Positions 17,144-26,451 of a DNA stretch of 64,000 nucleotides are shown here, piece after piece. Numbering within the stretch: position 1 is the stretch's first letter; each line of letters starts with the position of its first letter. Source of the DNA: Streptomyces sioyaensis (GTDB lineage: Bacteria > Actinomycetota > Actinomycetes > Streptomycetales > Streptomycetaceae); contig NZ_SDIF01000007.1 in NCBI RefSeq assembly GCF_004122735.1, positions 1 to 64,000 of the forward strand, given 5' to 3'. The notes beneath the pieces were generated by a model. That model ran no database searches, had not been told where the DNA came from, and saw only the letters and a list, made by a program, of their open reading frames with translations. The translations under genes and the position numbers were made by a program.

Positions 17144-17710
17144 ATGACGACCAACGACCGCTATCTCGCGCGCGGCCGGCGGGTGGGCATCCGGCACTTC
17201 TCCGCCGCCGACCGGGACGAGTTCACCGCGCGGGCGCGCGAGAGCGCGGAGCTGCACCACCCGTGGCTCGCCCCGCCGGCCACGGACGCCGCCTACGACG
17301 GCTATCTGCTCCGGCTTCAGGAGCCGCTGCGCGAGGGGTTCTTGATCTGTGAGCTCACCAGCGGCCGGATCGCCGGCTACCTCACCATCAACAACATCGT
17401 GCACGGCGCGTTCCGCTCCGGCGCGATCGGTTACGGCGCCTTCGCGCACGCCTCCGGCCGCGGCCTGATGAGCGAGGGACTGCATCTCGTGCTGCACCAC
17501 GCCTTCGGCACGATGGGCCTGCACCGCCTGGAGGCCAACGTCCAGCCCGCCAACCACCTCTCGATCGCCCTGGTCAGCCGGGCCGGCTTCCGGCTGGAGG
17601 GCTTCTCGCCGGACTTCCTGTTCCTCGACGGCGCCTGGCGGGACCACGAGCGCTGGGCGATCACCGCCGAGATGGTCCCCGACGCCGCTCCTACCGCGAC
17701 TTGCGGTTGA
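17144..17710 (+). CDS. GNAT acetyltransferase, RimJ/RimL-like
   Basis: 188 residues. The fold is read from GYLTINNIVHGAFRSGAIGYG (strands 3-4), HASGRGLMSEGL (acetyl-CoA loop, degenerate Q-x-x-G-x-G), LHRLEANVQPANHLSIALV and GFRLEG, the usual RimJ/RimL pattern. These enzymes acetylate N-terminal residues of ribosomal proteins or small amines. The ATG at 17144 has no clear ribosome site. The 3' end overlaps the convergent DUF6204 gene by 20 nt. Confidence 0.85.
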   Translation: MTTNDRYLARGRRVGIRHFSAADRDEFTARARESAELHHPWLAPPATDAAYDGYLLRLQEPLREGFLICELTSGRIAGYLTINNIVHGAFRSGAIGYGAFAHASGRGLMSEGLHLVLHHAFGTMGLHRLEANVQPANHLSIALVSRAGFRLEGFSPDFLFLDGAWRDHERWAITAEMVPDAAPTATCG

Positions 17711-18026
17711 TCTTCATGGTGTCCATGTCGGTGGCCGTGGAGCGCAGTTCGCGACAGCCGAGTCCGGCGGCCCGCAGGGCCTTCTCCGCCTGCTCCTCGG
17801 CCAGCGCGGACGCCAGCTCCTCGCCGTCCGCCGCGTCCGAGACGATGACACAGCGGTAGCTGAAGGAGTGCAGGGCGGCGTCGTACGCCAGCGACCCCTC
17901 GGGCGTGAACCGCATCTGCGACAGCCCGTGGTCGGCCACCTCGGCCAGCAGCTTCTCCCGGGCCGGGGCCGTGAGGCCGTCCCACTTGCCGCGGACGATC
18001 ACTCGGTAGGTGTGCTGGGTCGCCAT
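17691..18026 (-). CDS. DUF6204 family protein
   Basis: 111 residues, reading MATQHTYRVIVRGKWDGLT at the start, which matches the actinobacterial family of unknown function DUF6204. It looks like a small soluble alpha/beta protein with a ferredoxin-like pattern (strand RYRVIVRGKW-type, helix APAREKLLAE, strand LAYDAALHSFSYRCVI). The start at 18026 is preferred over the longer frame to 18260 because homologous sequence begins there. The 3' end overlaps the GNAT gene. Function unknown. Confidence 0.7.
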   Translation of the reverse strand: MATQHTYRVIVRGKWDGLTAPAREKLLAEVADHGLSQMRFTPEGSLAYDAALHSFSYRCVIVSDAADGEELASALAEEQAEKALRAAGLGCRELRSTATDMDTMKINRKSR

Positions 18027-18143
18027 GGGGTGCCGTCTTCCGTTCCGTTTCCGCTGTCCGCCGGTGGGGCCGAAGTGCCAGGCTATGTCGGCGGATCCAC
18101 CGGGGCCTCCGCTTTTTTCCCGGGCCTGTGTGACGATCGCGGT

Positions 18144-18721
18144 ATGCGCCGTACCGTACTGATCGATGCGCCCTCCAACCTGGGACTGCGGCCGCCCGCG
18201 CCCGGAGTCGTCCCCGGCTGCTACAAGCAGTCGGTGCCGCCGCCGGAGAGGGCCTGGCACAGATCACCGGGCGGGGACAGCCCGACCTCACCGACATCGA
18301 CGGGCTGGCGCCCTACGTCCGCGACGCGGACCTGAGCGTGCTGGGCATCCGCGACGCGGACGAGGACCAGGCGGAGCTCACCGGCCTCGGCATCGCCCAC
18401 ACCCCGGTCGGCGGGATCCGGCGGCGCGGCCCGGAGCGGATGGCGCGCGAGGTCCTCACCCGCTTCCACCGCTCCCCGCTGGACGGCTTCTGGATCCACC
18501 TCGACGCGGATGTCCTCGACCCGTCCGTGCTGCCGGCCGTCGACAGCCCCGACCCCGGCGGCCTGTTCCCGGACGAACTCCGCGCGCTGCTCGGCCCGTT
18601 GGCCGCCTCGCCGCGCTGTGCCGGCGTCAACGTCACCATGTACGACCCGGACCGCGACCCCGATGGGTCCGGCGCGGTGCTGCTCGCCGATCTCCTTGAG
18701 GACGTCTTTGCGCAACCCTGA
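18144..18721 (+). pseudogene. Arginase/agmatinase family relic with internal deletion
   Basis: The N-terminal piece (reading MRRTVLIDAPSNLGLRPP and ending VPGCYK near 18230) is in one frame. A different frame then carries AVGAAGEGLAQITGRG and the complete C-terminal half of an arginase-type ureohydrolase, with metal-site DADVLDPS (near 18505) and SPDPGG. The join falls at about 18230, between CYK and AVGAA, where the family normally has some 100-130 residues including the GGDHS and DAHxD metal motifs. So the gene has lost a middle segment and is also out of frame. The C-terminal piece is intact to the stop at 18721, so the deletion looks recent. An assembly error at this point is a possible alternative. 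Confidence 0.82.
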
Positions 18722-18829
18722 CCTCCCCCGGCCGCAAGAGGCTCTGTGCACGGCGGCGAGGACGCGGTTCCATGGTCAACAGGAGGCCGCCGCAGCCGAG
18801 GCGGCCCGGACCGGCATTGCGAGGCAGCC

Positions 18830-20857
18830 GTGGCCACGAGTGTGCGACGCACGACCTTGACCCTTCCCGCCGCGCCCCTCGGCCCGGACAACCCCCTCCC
18901 CGCCCTGCGCGCCGGCCACGACCCGCACCCCGTCGCACTCGCGCCGGACACCCGCCTGCCCGCCGACATGGCGCGGCAACTCCGCCACGCACCGCTGCGC
19001 TCGATCCTGCCGACCCGGATGCGGGACGGCTACGGCCGCGCCCGCCGTAGCACCGAGGTCGAGGCGCTGGTCCTGGAGAACGACCGGCTGCGCGCCACCG
19101 TCCTGCCCGGCCTCGGCGGCCGGGTGTACTCCCTGCACCACAAGCCCACGGGCCGTGAACTGCTCTACCGCAACCCGGTGTGGCAGCCGGCGGCCTTCGC
19201 CCTCAACGGTGCCTGGTTCTCCGGCGGCATCGAATGGAACATCGGCGCCACCGGACACACCACCCTGACCTGCGCCCCGCTGCACGCCGCCCGCGTCCCG
19301 GCGCCCGGCGGCGGGGAGATGCTGCGGCTGTGGGAGTGGGAGCGGCTGCGCGACCTGCCCTTCCAGGTGGACCTGTGGCTGCCCGACGGTTCCGACTTCC
19401 TGCACGTCGGCGTGCGGATCCGCAATCCGCACCCGCACACCGTGCCGGTCTACTGGTGGTCCAACACCGCCGTGCCCGAGGACGCCGGCACCCGCGTCCT
19501 GGCCCCCGCGGACGAGGCCTGGCACGTCGGCTACGACCGGACCCTGCGCCGCGTCCCGGTGCCCGACTCCGACGGCGCCGACCGCAGTTACCCGCTGCGC
19601 AGCGAGTACCCCGCCGACTACTTCTACGACGTGCCCGAGGGCGCCCGCGGCTGGATCGCCTCGCTCGACGCGGACGGCCGCGGCCTGGTGCAGACCTCCA
19701 CGGGCACGCTGCGCGGCCGCAAGCTCTTCCTGTGGGGCGCGGGCCGGGCCGGGCGCCACTGGCAGCAGTGGCTCACCGAACCGGGCACCGGCGGCTACGC
19801 CGAGATCCAGGCGGGACTGGCCCGCACCCAGCTGGAGCACGTACCGCTGGACGCCGGCGGCGAGTTCGCCTGGCTGGAGGCGTACGGACCGCTGGAGACC
19901 GACGCCGCGACGGTGCACGGCGCGGACTGGGCCGCGGCCCGCGGCGAGGTCGCGGCCCGGCTGGCAGCCGCCCTGCCGCGGGCGGACGTCGAGGCCGCCT
20001 ACGCCGCCTGGCGGCCCTACGCCGACCACGAACCGAAGGAGTCACTGGCCACCGGCTCGGGCTGGGGCGCGCTGGAGGTGGCCCGTGCGGGCCTCGATCT
20101 GCCGGGCACGCCGTTCGAGGCGGCCACGCTGGGCGCCGAGCAGGAGCCCTGGCTGACCCTGCTCACCACCGGTGACCTGCCGGCGGCCGGCCCTGCCCCC
20201 GGACCGGCGCTGGTCGCCCCGGCCTGGCGCGAGCTGCTGGAGTCCGCGGCGCCGGGCCCGGCCACCGACTACCACCTGGGTCTGGCCCAGTGGCACGCCG
20301 GCGACCGCGCCCAGGCCGTCCGCAGCTGGGAGCGGGCGCTCGCGCAGGGAGCCGGCTGTCTGCCGCTGTACTGCCTGGCCGTTGCCGAGTCCGTGGCGGG
20401 CGAGCCGGCCCGCGCGGCCGACCGGTATGCGCAGGCCTGCGCGGCGGCGGCCCGGGCGGCCTCGGGCGAGGGGCCGCACGCCCGCGCCTGGCAGGAGGTG
20501 CTGCCCGCGCTCGCCCGGGAGGCGGTGCCCGCGCTGCTCGCGGCCGGCCGTACGGCCGAGGCCGCCCAACTGCTCGCCGGTCTGCGGCAGACCGGCCCGG
20601 CCGACGGCCGCTTCGCGTTGCTGACCGCCCAGGTGCTGCTGGCCCAGGGGCAGCCGGCCGCGGCCCGGGAGATCTTCGACGCCGGGTTCGAGATCGCCGC
20701 GCTGCGGGAGGGCGACGAGGTGCTCGGCGACACCTGGTACGCCATCGCCGAGCGGCTGGTCGCGGCCGGCGGACCGGTCACCGAGGACGTCCGCGCCACG
20801 GCCCGCGCCACCCATCCCCTCCCGGAGCGCTACGACTACCGGATGCGTCCCGAGTAG
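18830..20857 (+). CDS. DUF5107 domain protein with C-terminal TPR-like region
   Basis: 675 residues from GTG at 18830, with GAGG just upstream. The N-terminal half has the DUF5107 pattern (LENDRLRATVLPGLGGRVYSL, ELLYRNPVW, GGIEWNIG), a galactose-mutarotase-like/glycosidase-associated beta sandwich. The C-terminal 200 residues are helical repeats (DYHLGLAQWHAGDRAQAVRSWERAL is a clear TPR unit). No signal peptide. Family members are linked to carbohydrate metabolism; the exact reaction is unknown. It is preceded by the arginase relic and is probably transcribed alone. Confidence 0.8.
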   Translation: MATSVRRTTLTLPAAPLGPDNPLPALRAGHDPHPVALAPDTRLPADMARQLRHAPLRSILPTRMRDGYGRARRSTEVEALVLENDRLRATVLPGLGGRVYSLHHKPTGRELLYRNPVWQPAAFALNGAWFSGGIEWNIGATGHTTLTCAPLHAARVPAPGGGEMLRLWEWERLRDLPFQVDLWLPDGSDFLHVGVRIRNPHPHTVPVYWWSNTAVPEDAGTRVLAPADEAWHVGYDRTLRRVPVPDSDGADRSYPLRSEYPADYFYDVPEGARGWIASLDADGRGLVQTSTGTLRGRKLFLWGAGRAGRHWQQWLTEPGTGGYAEIQAGLARTQLEHVPLDAGGEFAWLEAYGPLETDAATVHGADWAAARGEVAARLAAALPRADVEAAYAAWRPYADHEPKESLATGSGWGALEVARAGLDLPGTPFEAATLGAEQEPWLTLLTTGDLPAAGPAPGPALVAPAWRELLESAAPGPATDYHLGLAQWHAGDRAQAVRSWERALAQGAGCLPLYCLAVAESVAGEPARAADRYAQACAAAARAASGEGPHARAWQEVLPALAREAVPALLAAGRTAEAAQLLAGLRQTGPADGRFALLTAQVLLAQGQPAAAREIFDAGFEIAALREGDEVLGDTWYAIAERLVAAGGPVTEDVRATARATHPLPERYDYRMRPE

Positions 20858-21039
20858 GGCGCCGGCCGCGGCCGTCGGCAGCCCGCTCCGGGGCGGCACG
20901 GGCGGCGGCAACCGGACGCGGGCGGGCCCGGGCCGCGGCGGTCGGTGGCCGCCCCCGCCCCGTACGCCGTTGGTACGCCGTTGCGGTGACCGTGCGCGGC
21001 CGTGGAATGATCCCGGACCGGCACGCGTTGTGGCGGACC

Positions 21040-21963
21040 ATGAAGGCAATCAGCACGCAGACCTACGGCGGCCCCGACGTCCTCGCATACTCCGACCTGC
21101 CCGACCCCAAGGTGGCCCCGGACTCGGTCCTGGTCCGGGTCAAGGCGGCCGGGGTCAACCCGGTGGACTGGAAGATCCTCGCGGGCGCTCTGGACCCGAT
21201 CCTGGACGTGCATTTCCCGATCGTCCCCGGATGGGACGTGGCGGGCGTGGTGGAAGCGGTCGGCGCGGACGCCACCGAGTACGCGGTCGGTGACGAGGTC
21301 ATCGGCTATGTCCGCAAGGACGCGGTCCAGCACGGCACCTACGCGGAGCTGGTCGCCGCACCGGTGCGGACCCTGGCGCGCAAGCCCGCGTCGCTCAGCT
21401 GGCCGCAGGCCGCCGGGCTGCCGCTGGCGGGACTGACGGCCTATCAGTCGCTGTCGCGGGTGGACGCGAAGCAGGGCGAGACGGTGCTGGTGCACGCCGC
21501 CGCGGGCGGTGTCGGCTCGCTCGCCGTCCAGATCGCGGTGGCCCGGGGAGCCCGGGTCATCGGCACGGCCAGTGAGCGCAACCACGACTTCCTGCGGTCC
21601 CTGGGCGCCGAGCCGGTCACCTACGGCGAGGGTCTCGCCGACCGGGTGCGGGCGCTGGCGCCCGAGGGCATCGACGCGGCCGTGGACTTCGTCGGCGGTG
21701 GCGTCGTGGACGTCTCGCAGGAGCTGCTCAAGGACCGCGGCCGGGTGGTCTCGGTCGCCGACGGCGAGGTCACGGGCAAGGGCGGCCACATGGTGTGGGT
21801 GCGCCCGGACACCGCCGATCTGACCGCGCTCGGCGCGCTCGCGGACGCCGGGAAGCTGACGGTGCCGGTCGCGGCCGTCTTCCCGCTGACCGAGGCCGCC
21901 GAGGCGCTGCGGCAGAGCATGACCGGCCGGACCCGCGGCAAGATCGTCCTTGAGGTGTCCTGA
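21040..21963 (+). CDS. NADP-dependent quinone oxidoreductase (MDR, zinc-free)
   Basis: 307-residue medium-chain dehydrogenase/reductase. The catalytic N-domain has VKAAGVNPVDWKI and PGWDVAGVV; the nucleotide fold has VLVHAAAGGVGSLAVQIAVARGARVIGTAS. Zinc-binding cysteines are lacking, so it is of the quinone reductase (QOR) type that reduces quinones or enones with NADPH. ATG at 21040 is the start; the longer in-frame reading from 20290 is antisense-like noise. A perfect 12-bp palindrome directly follows the stop. Confidence 0.85.
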   Translation: MKAISTQTYGGPDVLAYSDLPDPKVAPDSVLVRVKAAGVNPVDWKILAGALDPILDVHFPIVPGWDVAGVVEAVGADATEYAVGDEVIGYVRKDAVQHGTYAELVAAPVRTLARKPASLSWPQAAGLPLAGLTAYQSLSRVDAKQGETVLVHAAAGGVGSLAVQIAVARGARVIGTASERNHDFLRSLGAEPVTYGEGLADRVRALAPEGIDAAVDFVGGGVVDVSQELLKDRGRVVSVADGEVTGKGGHMVWVRPDTADLTALGALADAGKLTVPVAAVFPLTEAAEALRQSMTGRTRGKIVLEVS

Positions 21964-22005
21964 CGGCGGGCCCGCCACGGCCGGCGCGCGGGGTGCCGGG
22001 GCCGC

Positions 22006-22365
22006 TCAGGCCTCGGCATCCTGCTTCCGGTCGACGTACTCGAAGATCGAACCGTCCGGGTGCCGGGCCACCAGATTGCGTCCGATCGGCGTCGGCAGCG
22101 GACCGGCGATGATGTCCGCGCCGACCGCCTTGAGGTCGACGATCGCCTCGTCCACATCCTTGACGGCGAGGGTCGCGGTGATCTTCCGCAGCACCGACAA
22201 CTCCGCCTCGGGGCCGCTCATCAGGAAGAAGCACCCGACGGCCGCGACCGCGACCCCGCCCCGCTGGAAGCGGATCGCCTCGGCACCGGTCAGCCGTTCG
22301 TAGACGCCGATCGAGGCATTGAGATCGCTGACGCACACCCGCAATGAGGTCCCCAGAATGTCCAT
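22006..22365 (-). CDS. VOC family protein (glyoxalase-like)
   Basis: 119-residue single VOC domain (reading MDILGTSLRVCVSDLNASIGVYERL at the start, ending HPDGSIFEYVDRKQ). The typical beta-alpha-beta-beta-beta repeats are present. Members include glyoxalase I, dioxygenases and antibiotic-binding proteins; metal ligands cannot be assigned here, so function stays open. It follows the convergent oxidoreductase gene by 42 nt. Confidence 0.8.
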   Translation of the reverse strand: MDILGTSLRVCVSDLNASIGVYERLTGAEAIRFQRGGVAVAAVGCFFLMSGPEAELSVLRKITATLAVKDVDEAIVDLKAVGADIIAGPLPTPIGRNLVARHPDGSIFEYVDRKQDAEA

Positions 22366-22402
22366 GTGGGCAACCCTAGTTGGGACGACCGCCGGTACGC
22401 GA

Positions 22403-23599
22403 TCACTTGGCCATGATCAGACCGCTCCGGGCGGCGCCCCGTGACAGCACGACGTTCCGTATGGCGTCCCGGGCCCGGACGTAGTCGCTGCGCCCGGGCC
22501 GGCGGGCGAGCGCCGCGTTGAGGTTCACGACCCTGAACCCGTCGTTGATATCGGTGAGTTGGGGGAGGAACTCCGCCTTGCGGACGGTCCAGCGGCGGTC
22601 GGGGCCGAACGGCCCGGCGAAGGTGAAGCGGGCCATCGAGCTCTGGTTGCCGCGGCCGTCCGGCTGGTTGCTGTGGTTGAACATCCGGCCCGCCAGTTGA
22701 TCGCCCATCCCGTAGACGACCCAGGTGCCGTTGACCTTCTCGTACGCCTGCGGGACATGGGCGTGGGTCCCCAAGATCAGATCGATGTCGGGCCGTCCCG
22801 CGGTGCGTGACGCGGTCAGCGCGCGGGCCAGGGTGCGCTGTTGCTCATCCGGCTCGGGCTGCCACTCGGTGCCCCAGTGGATGCTGACGACCACCACGTC
22901 CGCCCCGGCCCGCCGGGCCGCACGGGCATCGTCGATGATCTTCTTCCGGTCGATCAGATGGACCGTCCAGGGCGCGTTGCCGGGCAGCGGAATGCCGTTG
23001 GTGCCGTACGTGTACGAGAGCTGGGCGACCTTCGCGGGGCCGGCCCTCAGCAGGGCGGGCCGGGCGGCCTCGGCGGCGGAGCGGGCCGAGCCGGTGTGGC
23101 GCAGGCCCACCGCGTCCATGGCGCCCAGGGTGCGGCGCACGCCGTCGGCGCCGTCGTCGAGGGTGTGGTTGGAGGCCGTGGAACAGGAGTCGTAGCCCGC
23201 GTCCTTGAGGGCGGCGGCGACCTCGGGCGGGGACTTGAAGCTGGGGTAGCCGGTGAACGGCCCGTCGTCCCTGCCGTAGATGGTCTCCATGTGGCAGATC
23301 GCCAGATCCGCGCCGGAGACCACCGGCTTCACCCCGGCGAACATGGTGCGGAAGTCATGGCCGTGGCCGCGGGCGTTGCTGCCGGACAGCTGGATGATCT
23401 CGTGGTGCGGCAGCACGTCGCCGGTGGCCAGCAACGTGAAGGTGGCGACGGCGGCGGACCGGGCGGCGCCCGGCTCGGCGGGCGCCGAGGAACGGGCGGG
23501 GCCGGCGGACCGCTGGGTGCCGCAGCCCGCCGCGAGCAGGGCGAGCGCGGAGAGGGTGGCGAGCGCGGCCAGGCGCTGTATTCGGGTCACGCCCTCCAT
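22403..23599 (-). CDS. CapA family lipoprotein (metallophosphoesterase fold)
   Basis: 398 residues. A lipoprotein signal with lipobox LLAAGC (about 21-26) anchors it outside the membrane. The PGA_cap/CapA domain follows: LLATGDVLPH, ICHMETIYG, ASNHTLDDG, VVVSIHWGTEWQ, LILGTHAHVPQ. These carry the metal ligands of the calcineurin-like fold used in poly-gamma-glutamate capsule proteins. No capBC genes are near, so it is one of the stand-alone CapA proteins common in Streptomyces whose substrate is unknown. Confidence 0.87.
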   Translation of the reverse strand: MEGVTRIQRLAALATLSALALLAAGCGTQRSAGPARSSAPAEPGAARSAAVATFTLLATGDVLPHHEIIQLSGSNARGHGHDFRTMFAGVKPVVSGADLAICHMETIYGRDDGPFTGYPSFKSPPEVAAALKDAGYDSCSTASNHTLDDGADGVRRTLGAMDAVGLRHTGSARSAAEAARPALLRAGPAKVAQLSYTYGTNGIPLPGNAPWTVHLIDRKKIIDDARAARRAGADVVVVSIHWGTEWQPEPDEQQRTLARALTASRTAGRPDIDLILGTHAHVPQAYEKVNGTWVVYGMGDQLAGRMFNHSNQPDGRGNQSSMARFTFAGPFGPDRRWTVRKAEFLPQLTDINDGFRVVNLNAALARRPGRSDYVRARDAIRNVVLSRGAARSGLIMAK

Positions 23600-23815
23600 C
23601 CATACCGGTAGGAAGGGGATTCATCTGCCGGGAGAGGGGGGGATTGGGCCGTCAGGGGCACTCGCGGGGCCATCCGCGTCAGCGCCGGTGCGGCGGCGCC
23701 GGGTGGGATGCGCCGGGCCGGGCGGGGCGGGGGTGAGCCGAGCCCCGCCCGGCGGGCAGCGGGCTGTGCCCCTGCCCGGCCCGGCGGCGGCGCGCGGCGG
23801 CCCGCGGTGCCGTGG

Positions 23816-24631
23816 TCAGACGCGGCACAGGAGCTCGCCGTGCAGGACCGCGAACCAGCCGTCCTCCTCGGCGCCCCACGCCCGCCAGGCCTGGGCGATC
23901 CGGTCCAGCTCCGAGGGCGTGGCGTGTCCGCCGTCCACCGCGATCCGGGCGTACCCGGACCTGACCGTACGGTCCGCCCACAGCTCGCTCCACCAGGACC
24001 GTTCCTGCGGGGTGCGGTAGCACCAGGTGCCGGCGGTGGCGGTGAGCGCGTCCGGGGCGAAACCGGCCTGCCGCGCCCAGGCGTGCAGCCGGCGTCCGGC
24101 ATCCGGCTCGCCCCCGTTCGCGCGGGCCACCCGCTCGTACAGCCGCAGCCAGTCGTTCATCCCGTCCACCTCCGGATACCAGACCATGGCCGAGTAGTCC
24201 GCATCGCGGACGGCGACGATCCCGCCGGGCTTGGTGACCCGGCGCATCTCGCGCAGCGCCTGGACGGGATCGCCCAGGTGCTGGAGGACTTGATGGGCGT
24301 GCACGACGCAGAAGGTGTCGTCGGGATAGTCCAGTGCGTGGACATCGCCGACCGCGAAGCGGACGTTGGTCAGGCCCCGTCCGGTGGTCGTGGCGCGTGC
24401 CTGCTCCAGCACCTCCGGAGCCCGCTCCAGGCCGGTGACCTGGCCGTCGGGCACCAGGGCGGCCAGGTCGGCGGTGATGGTGCCGGGGCCGCAGCCGATG
24501 TCGAGGATCTGCATGTGCGGCCGCAGCGCATCCAGCAGGTACCCGGCCGAGTTGGCGGCGGTGCGCCAGGCGTGGGAGCGCAGTACGGACTCGTGGTGGC
24601 CGTGGGTGTAGACGGCGGATTCCTGCGGCAT
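23816..24631 (-). CDS. Class I SAM-dependent methyltransferase (UbiE-like)
   Basis: 271 residues. Motif I LDIGCGPGTITADLA, motif II VTGLERAPEVLEQA, VRFAVGDVHALDYPDDTF and VLQHLGDPVQALREMRRVTKPGG form the standard methyltransferase 11/25 domain of the UbiE type. The C-terminal 80 residues vary. Cytoplasmic; the acceptor is unknown. No linked pathway genes. Confidence 0.85.
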   Translation of the reverse strand: MPQESAVYTHGHHESVLRSHAWRTAANSAGYLLDALRPHMQILDIGCGPGTITADLAALVPDGQVTGLERAPEVLEQARATTTGRGLTNVRFAVGDVHALDYPDDTFCVVHAHQVLQHLGDPVQALREMRRVTKPGGIVAVRDADYSAMVWYPEVDGMNDWLRLYERVARANGGEPDAGRRLHAWARQAGFAPDALTATAGTWCYRTPQERSWWSELWADRTVRSGYARIAVDGGHATPSELDRIAQAWRAWGAEEDGWFAVLHGELLCRV

Positions 24632-24784
24632 GGGCGACTCCTTACGCGGGGCGGGGAGAGCGGCCGGCGGCGCGCGGGGGCGCCGCCGGTCACCCTCCGG
24701 GCGGCCGCACCGCGGCGCGGCCGCCCCTTCGGCGTGCTGAGATCACCGTACGCCTAAATCTCGCATCATGAGAGTCGCATCTCG

Positions 24785-26266
24785 CTATTCGGGCAACAGG
24801 CGGTAGACCGTCAGCGCCTCGTTCTGCTTCTCCAGCGCCACCTCGCGTGGCGCGGGCGCCACTTCACCGTCGAAGGCCAGCTGCGTCCCCTCGGGCACCT
24901 CACCGATCCGCAGCCGCGACAGGCGCGCCTCACCGAGCACCGGAGAGCTGCGCGGGGTGCCCATCAACGCCGCGGCGAGCAGCCGGGTACGGGCCAGCCG
25001 GCCACCGTGCACCACCCGTACGTCGAGCACCCCGTCCGCCAGGTCGTGCCGCCGCACCGGCGCGAACCCCAGCCCGCGGTACTGGCAGTTGCCGACGAAC
25101 AGCAGCCATACCGCCCGCCGCTCCCCATTGATCCGCAGGGTCAGCGGCGCGGCGGTGCGCAGCACCTCCCACGCCGCCAGGATCCCGGCCGGCCAGGCGC
25201 CGATCCGGCCCGCCCACCGCTCGCGGATCCGCACCAGCTCCGGATAGGCGCCGATCGAGAAGGTGTTGAGGAACTGATGCCCCTCCAGATGCGGCCCGGC
25301 CCGGAAGCGCGCCACGTCCACCGCCACGGCCTCGCCGGTCTCCACCGCGCGCGCCGCCGCCGCGTGGGTTTCGATCCCCAGGTCGTAGGCGAAGTGGTTC
25401 AGGGTGCCGCCGGGCAGCACCGCGAGCGGCAGCCCGTGCCGCACCGCGACCGCCGCCGCCGCGTTGACGGTGCCGTCCCCGCCGAGCACCCCCAGCGCCC
25501 CGCCCAGCGCCCTGGCCCGCTCCGCGGCCTCGTCCAGGGCCTTGTCCAGCGGCTCCCCGTCCTCCCCGCCGCACACCGTCACCTCGGCCTCCGGCAGCAC
25601 CGCGCGCACCTCCCCGGCCCGGTCCGGGGCCGGGCCCGTGCGCTGCCCGGAGCCCTGGTTCGCCACCACGACCAGCCCGCGGCCGCCCGGCAGCGCGGGG
25701 GCCTCGGCGCGGGGCCTGGCGGGCGGCGCCAGCTGGGCGCGGGTCGGGGCGAAACCGCGGACCGCGAACGCAGCCCCCGCCCCCAGCGCGGCACCCGCCA
25801 GCACATCACCCGGATAGTGCACCCCCGTATAGACGCGGGAGAACGCCACCGACGCGGCGACCGGCGCCAGCGCCAGCCCCCACCACTTGTTCTCGAAGGC
25901 GACACCGGTCGCAAAGGCCACCGCCGAGGCCGCGTGCCCGGAGGGGAAGGAGGACGTGATCGGCTGCCGGTGCAACTGCCGTATCACCGGCACCGCGTCC
26001 AGCACCGGACGCTGTCGCCGTACGGAGCGCTTGCCGAGTGTGTTCACCGTCGCCGACGCCACGGCAAGTGAGGCCACGCCGCGCAGCGCGGCCCGGCGCA
26101 CCGGACGGCCGCCCACCGCGGCCGCCCCGGCCGCCAGCCCCAGCCACAGCAGCCCGTGGTTGGCGCTCAGGGTCAGCCGGGGCAGCACCCGTTGGGCGCC
26201 CGGCCAGTCGCGCGTGGCAATCAGGTGGAAGGTCCGCCGGTCGAGGCGGCTCAGTCGCGTTCGCAT
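24785..26266 (-). CDS. PAP2 phosphatase fused to diacylglycerol-kinase domain
   Basis: 493 residues. The membrane PAP2 half has all three motifs: K79-x6-R-P (KRSVRRQRP), PSGH at 108-111, and S143-R-x5-H150-x3-D154. After residue 200 comes a DAGK/YegS-like lipid kinase domain with GGDGTVN and LPGGTLNHFA. Fusions of this type are known in actinobacteria and should dephosphorylate one lipid phosphate and phosphorylate another, perhaps in phospholipid or polyprenyl-phosphate turnover. The start at 26266 follows AAGGTGG; sequence further upstream is repeats, not protein. Confidence 0.87.
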   Translation of the reverse strand: MRTRLSRLDRRTFHLIATRDWPGAQRVLPRLTLSANHGLLWLGLAAGAAAVGGRPVRRAALRGVASLAVASATVNTLGKRSVRRQRPVLDAVPVIRQLHRQPITSSFPSGHAASAVAFATGVAFENKWWGLALAPVAASVAFSRVYTGVHYPGDVLAGAALGAGAAFAVRGFAPTRAQLAPPARPRAEAPALPGGRGLVVVANQGSGQRTGPAPDRAGEVRAVLPEAEVTVCGGEDGEPLDKALDEAAERARALGGALGVLGGDGTVNAAAAVAVRHGLPLAVLPGGTLNHFAYDLGIETHAAAARAVETGEAVAVDVARFRAGPHLEGHQFLNTFSIGAYPELVRIRERWAGRIGAWPAGILAAWEVLRTAAPLTLRINGERRAVWLLFVGNCQYRGLGFAPVRRHDLADGVLDVRVVHGGRLARTRLLAAALMGTPRSSPVLGEARLSRLRIGEVPEGTQLAFDGEVAPAPREVALEKQNEALTVYRLLPE

Positions 26267-26340
26267 GCGCCACCTTGTACCCCGGACCGGCCCGAACAGG
26301 CCGCAACCCGCGGCAGGTGCCCGCCGGAGCGTCGCGGCCC

Positions 26341-26387
26341 GGGCCGGCGGGCTTCCGGGCCGGCGGGTTTCCGGCCGGCGGGTTTCC
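26341..26387. repeat. Tandem 16-bp minisatellite, three copies
   Basis: GGGCCGGCGGGCTTCC (26341-26356), GGGCCGGCGGGTTTCC (26357-26372) and GGCCGGCGGGTTTCC (26373-26387). It lies between divergent genes for the PAP2-kinase fusion and a GNAT protein, so it could affect spacing of either promoter. Confidence 0.9.
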
Positions 26388-26416
26388 GGCCCGGTGCGGA
26401 CCGTGCTTCGATGCCC

Positions 26417-26451
26417 GGATGACCTGGATGACCTGGATGAACGGATGACCC
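26417..26451. repeat. GGATGACCT short tandem repeat at a start codon
   Basis: Units GGATGACCT, GGATGACCT, GGATGAAC, GGATGACCC (9, 9, 8, 9 nt). The last unit contains the ATG (26445) of the GNAT gene, so slippage would change the leader or add upstream ATGs. Confidence 0.85.

Noticed and set aside
20290..21039. N-terminal extension of the quinone oxidoreductase at 21040
   Set aside because: The in-frame sequence lies over the end of the DUF5107 gene and is not protein-like; the family starts at MKAISTQTYGG.
21965..21976. Perfect palindrome GGCGGGCCCGCC after the oxidoreductase gene
   Set aside because: It has no loop, and such GC palindromes are expected by chance in this composition.
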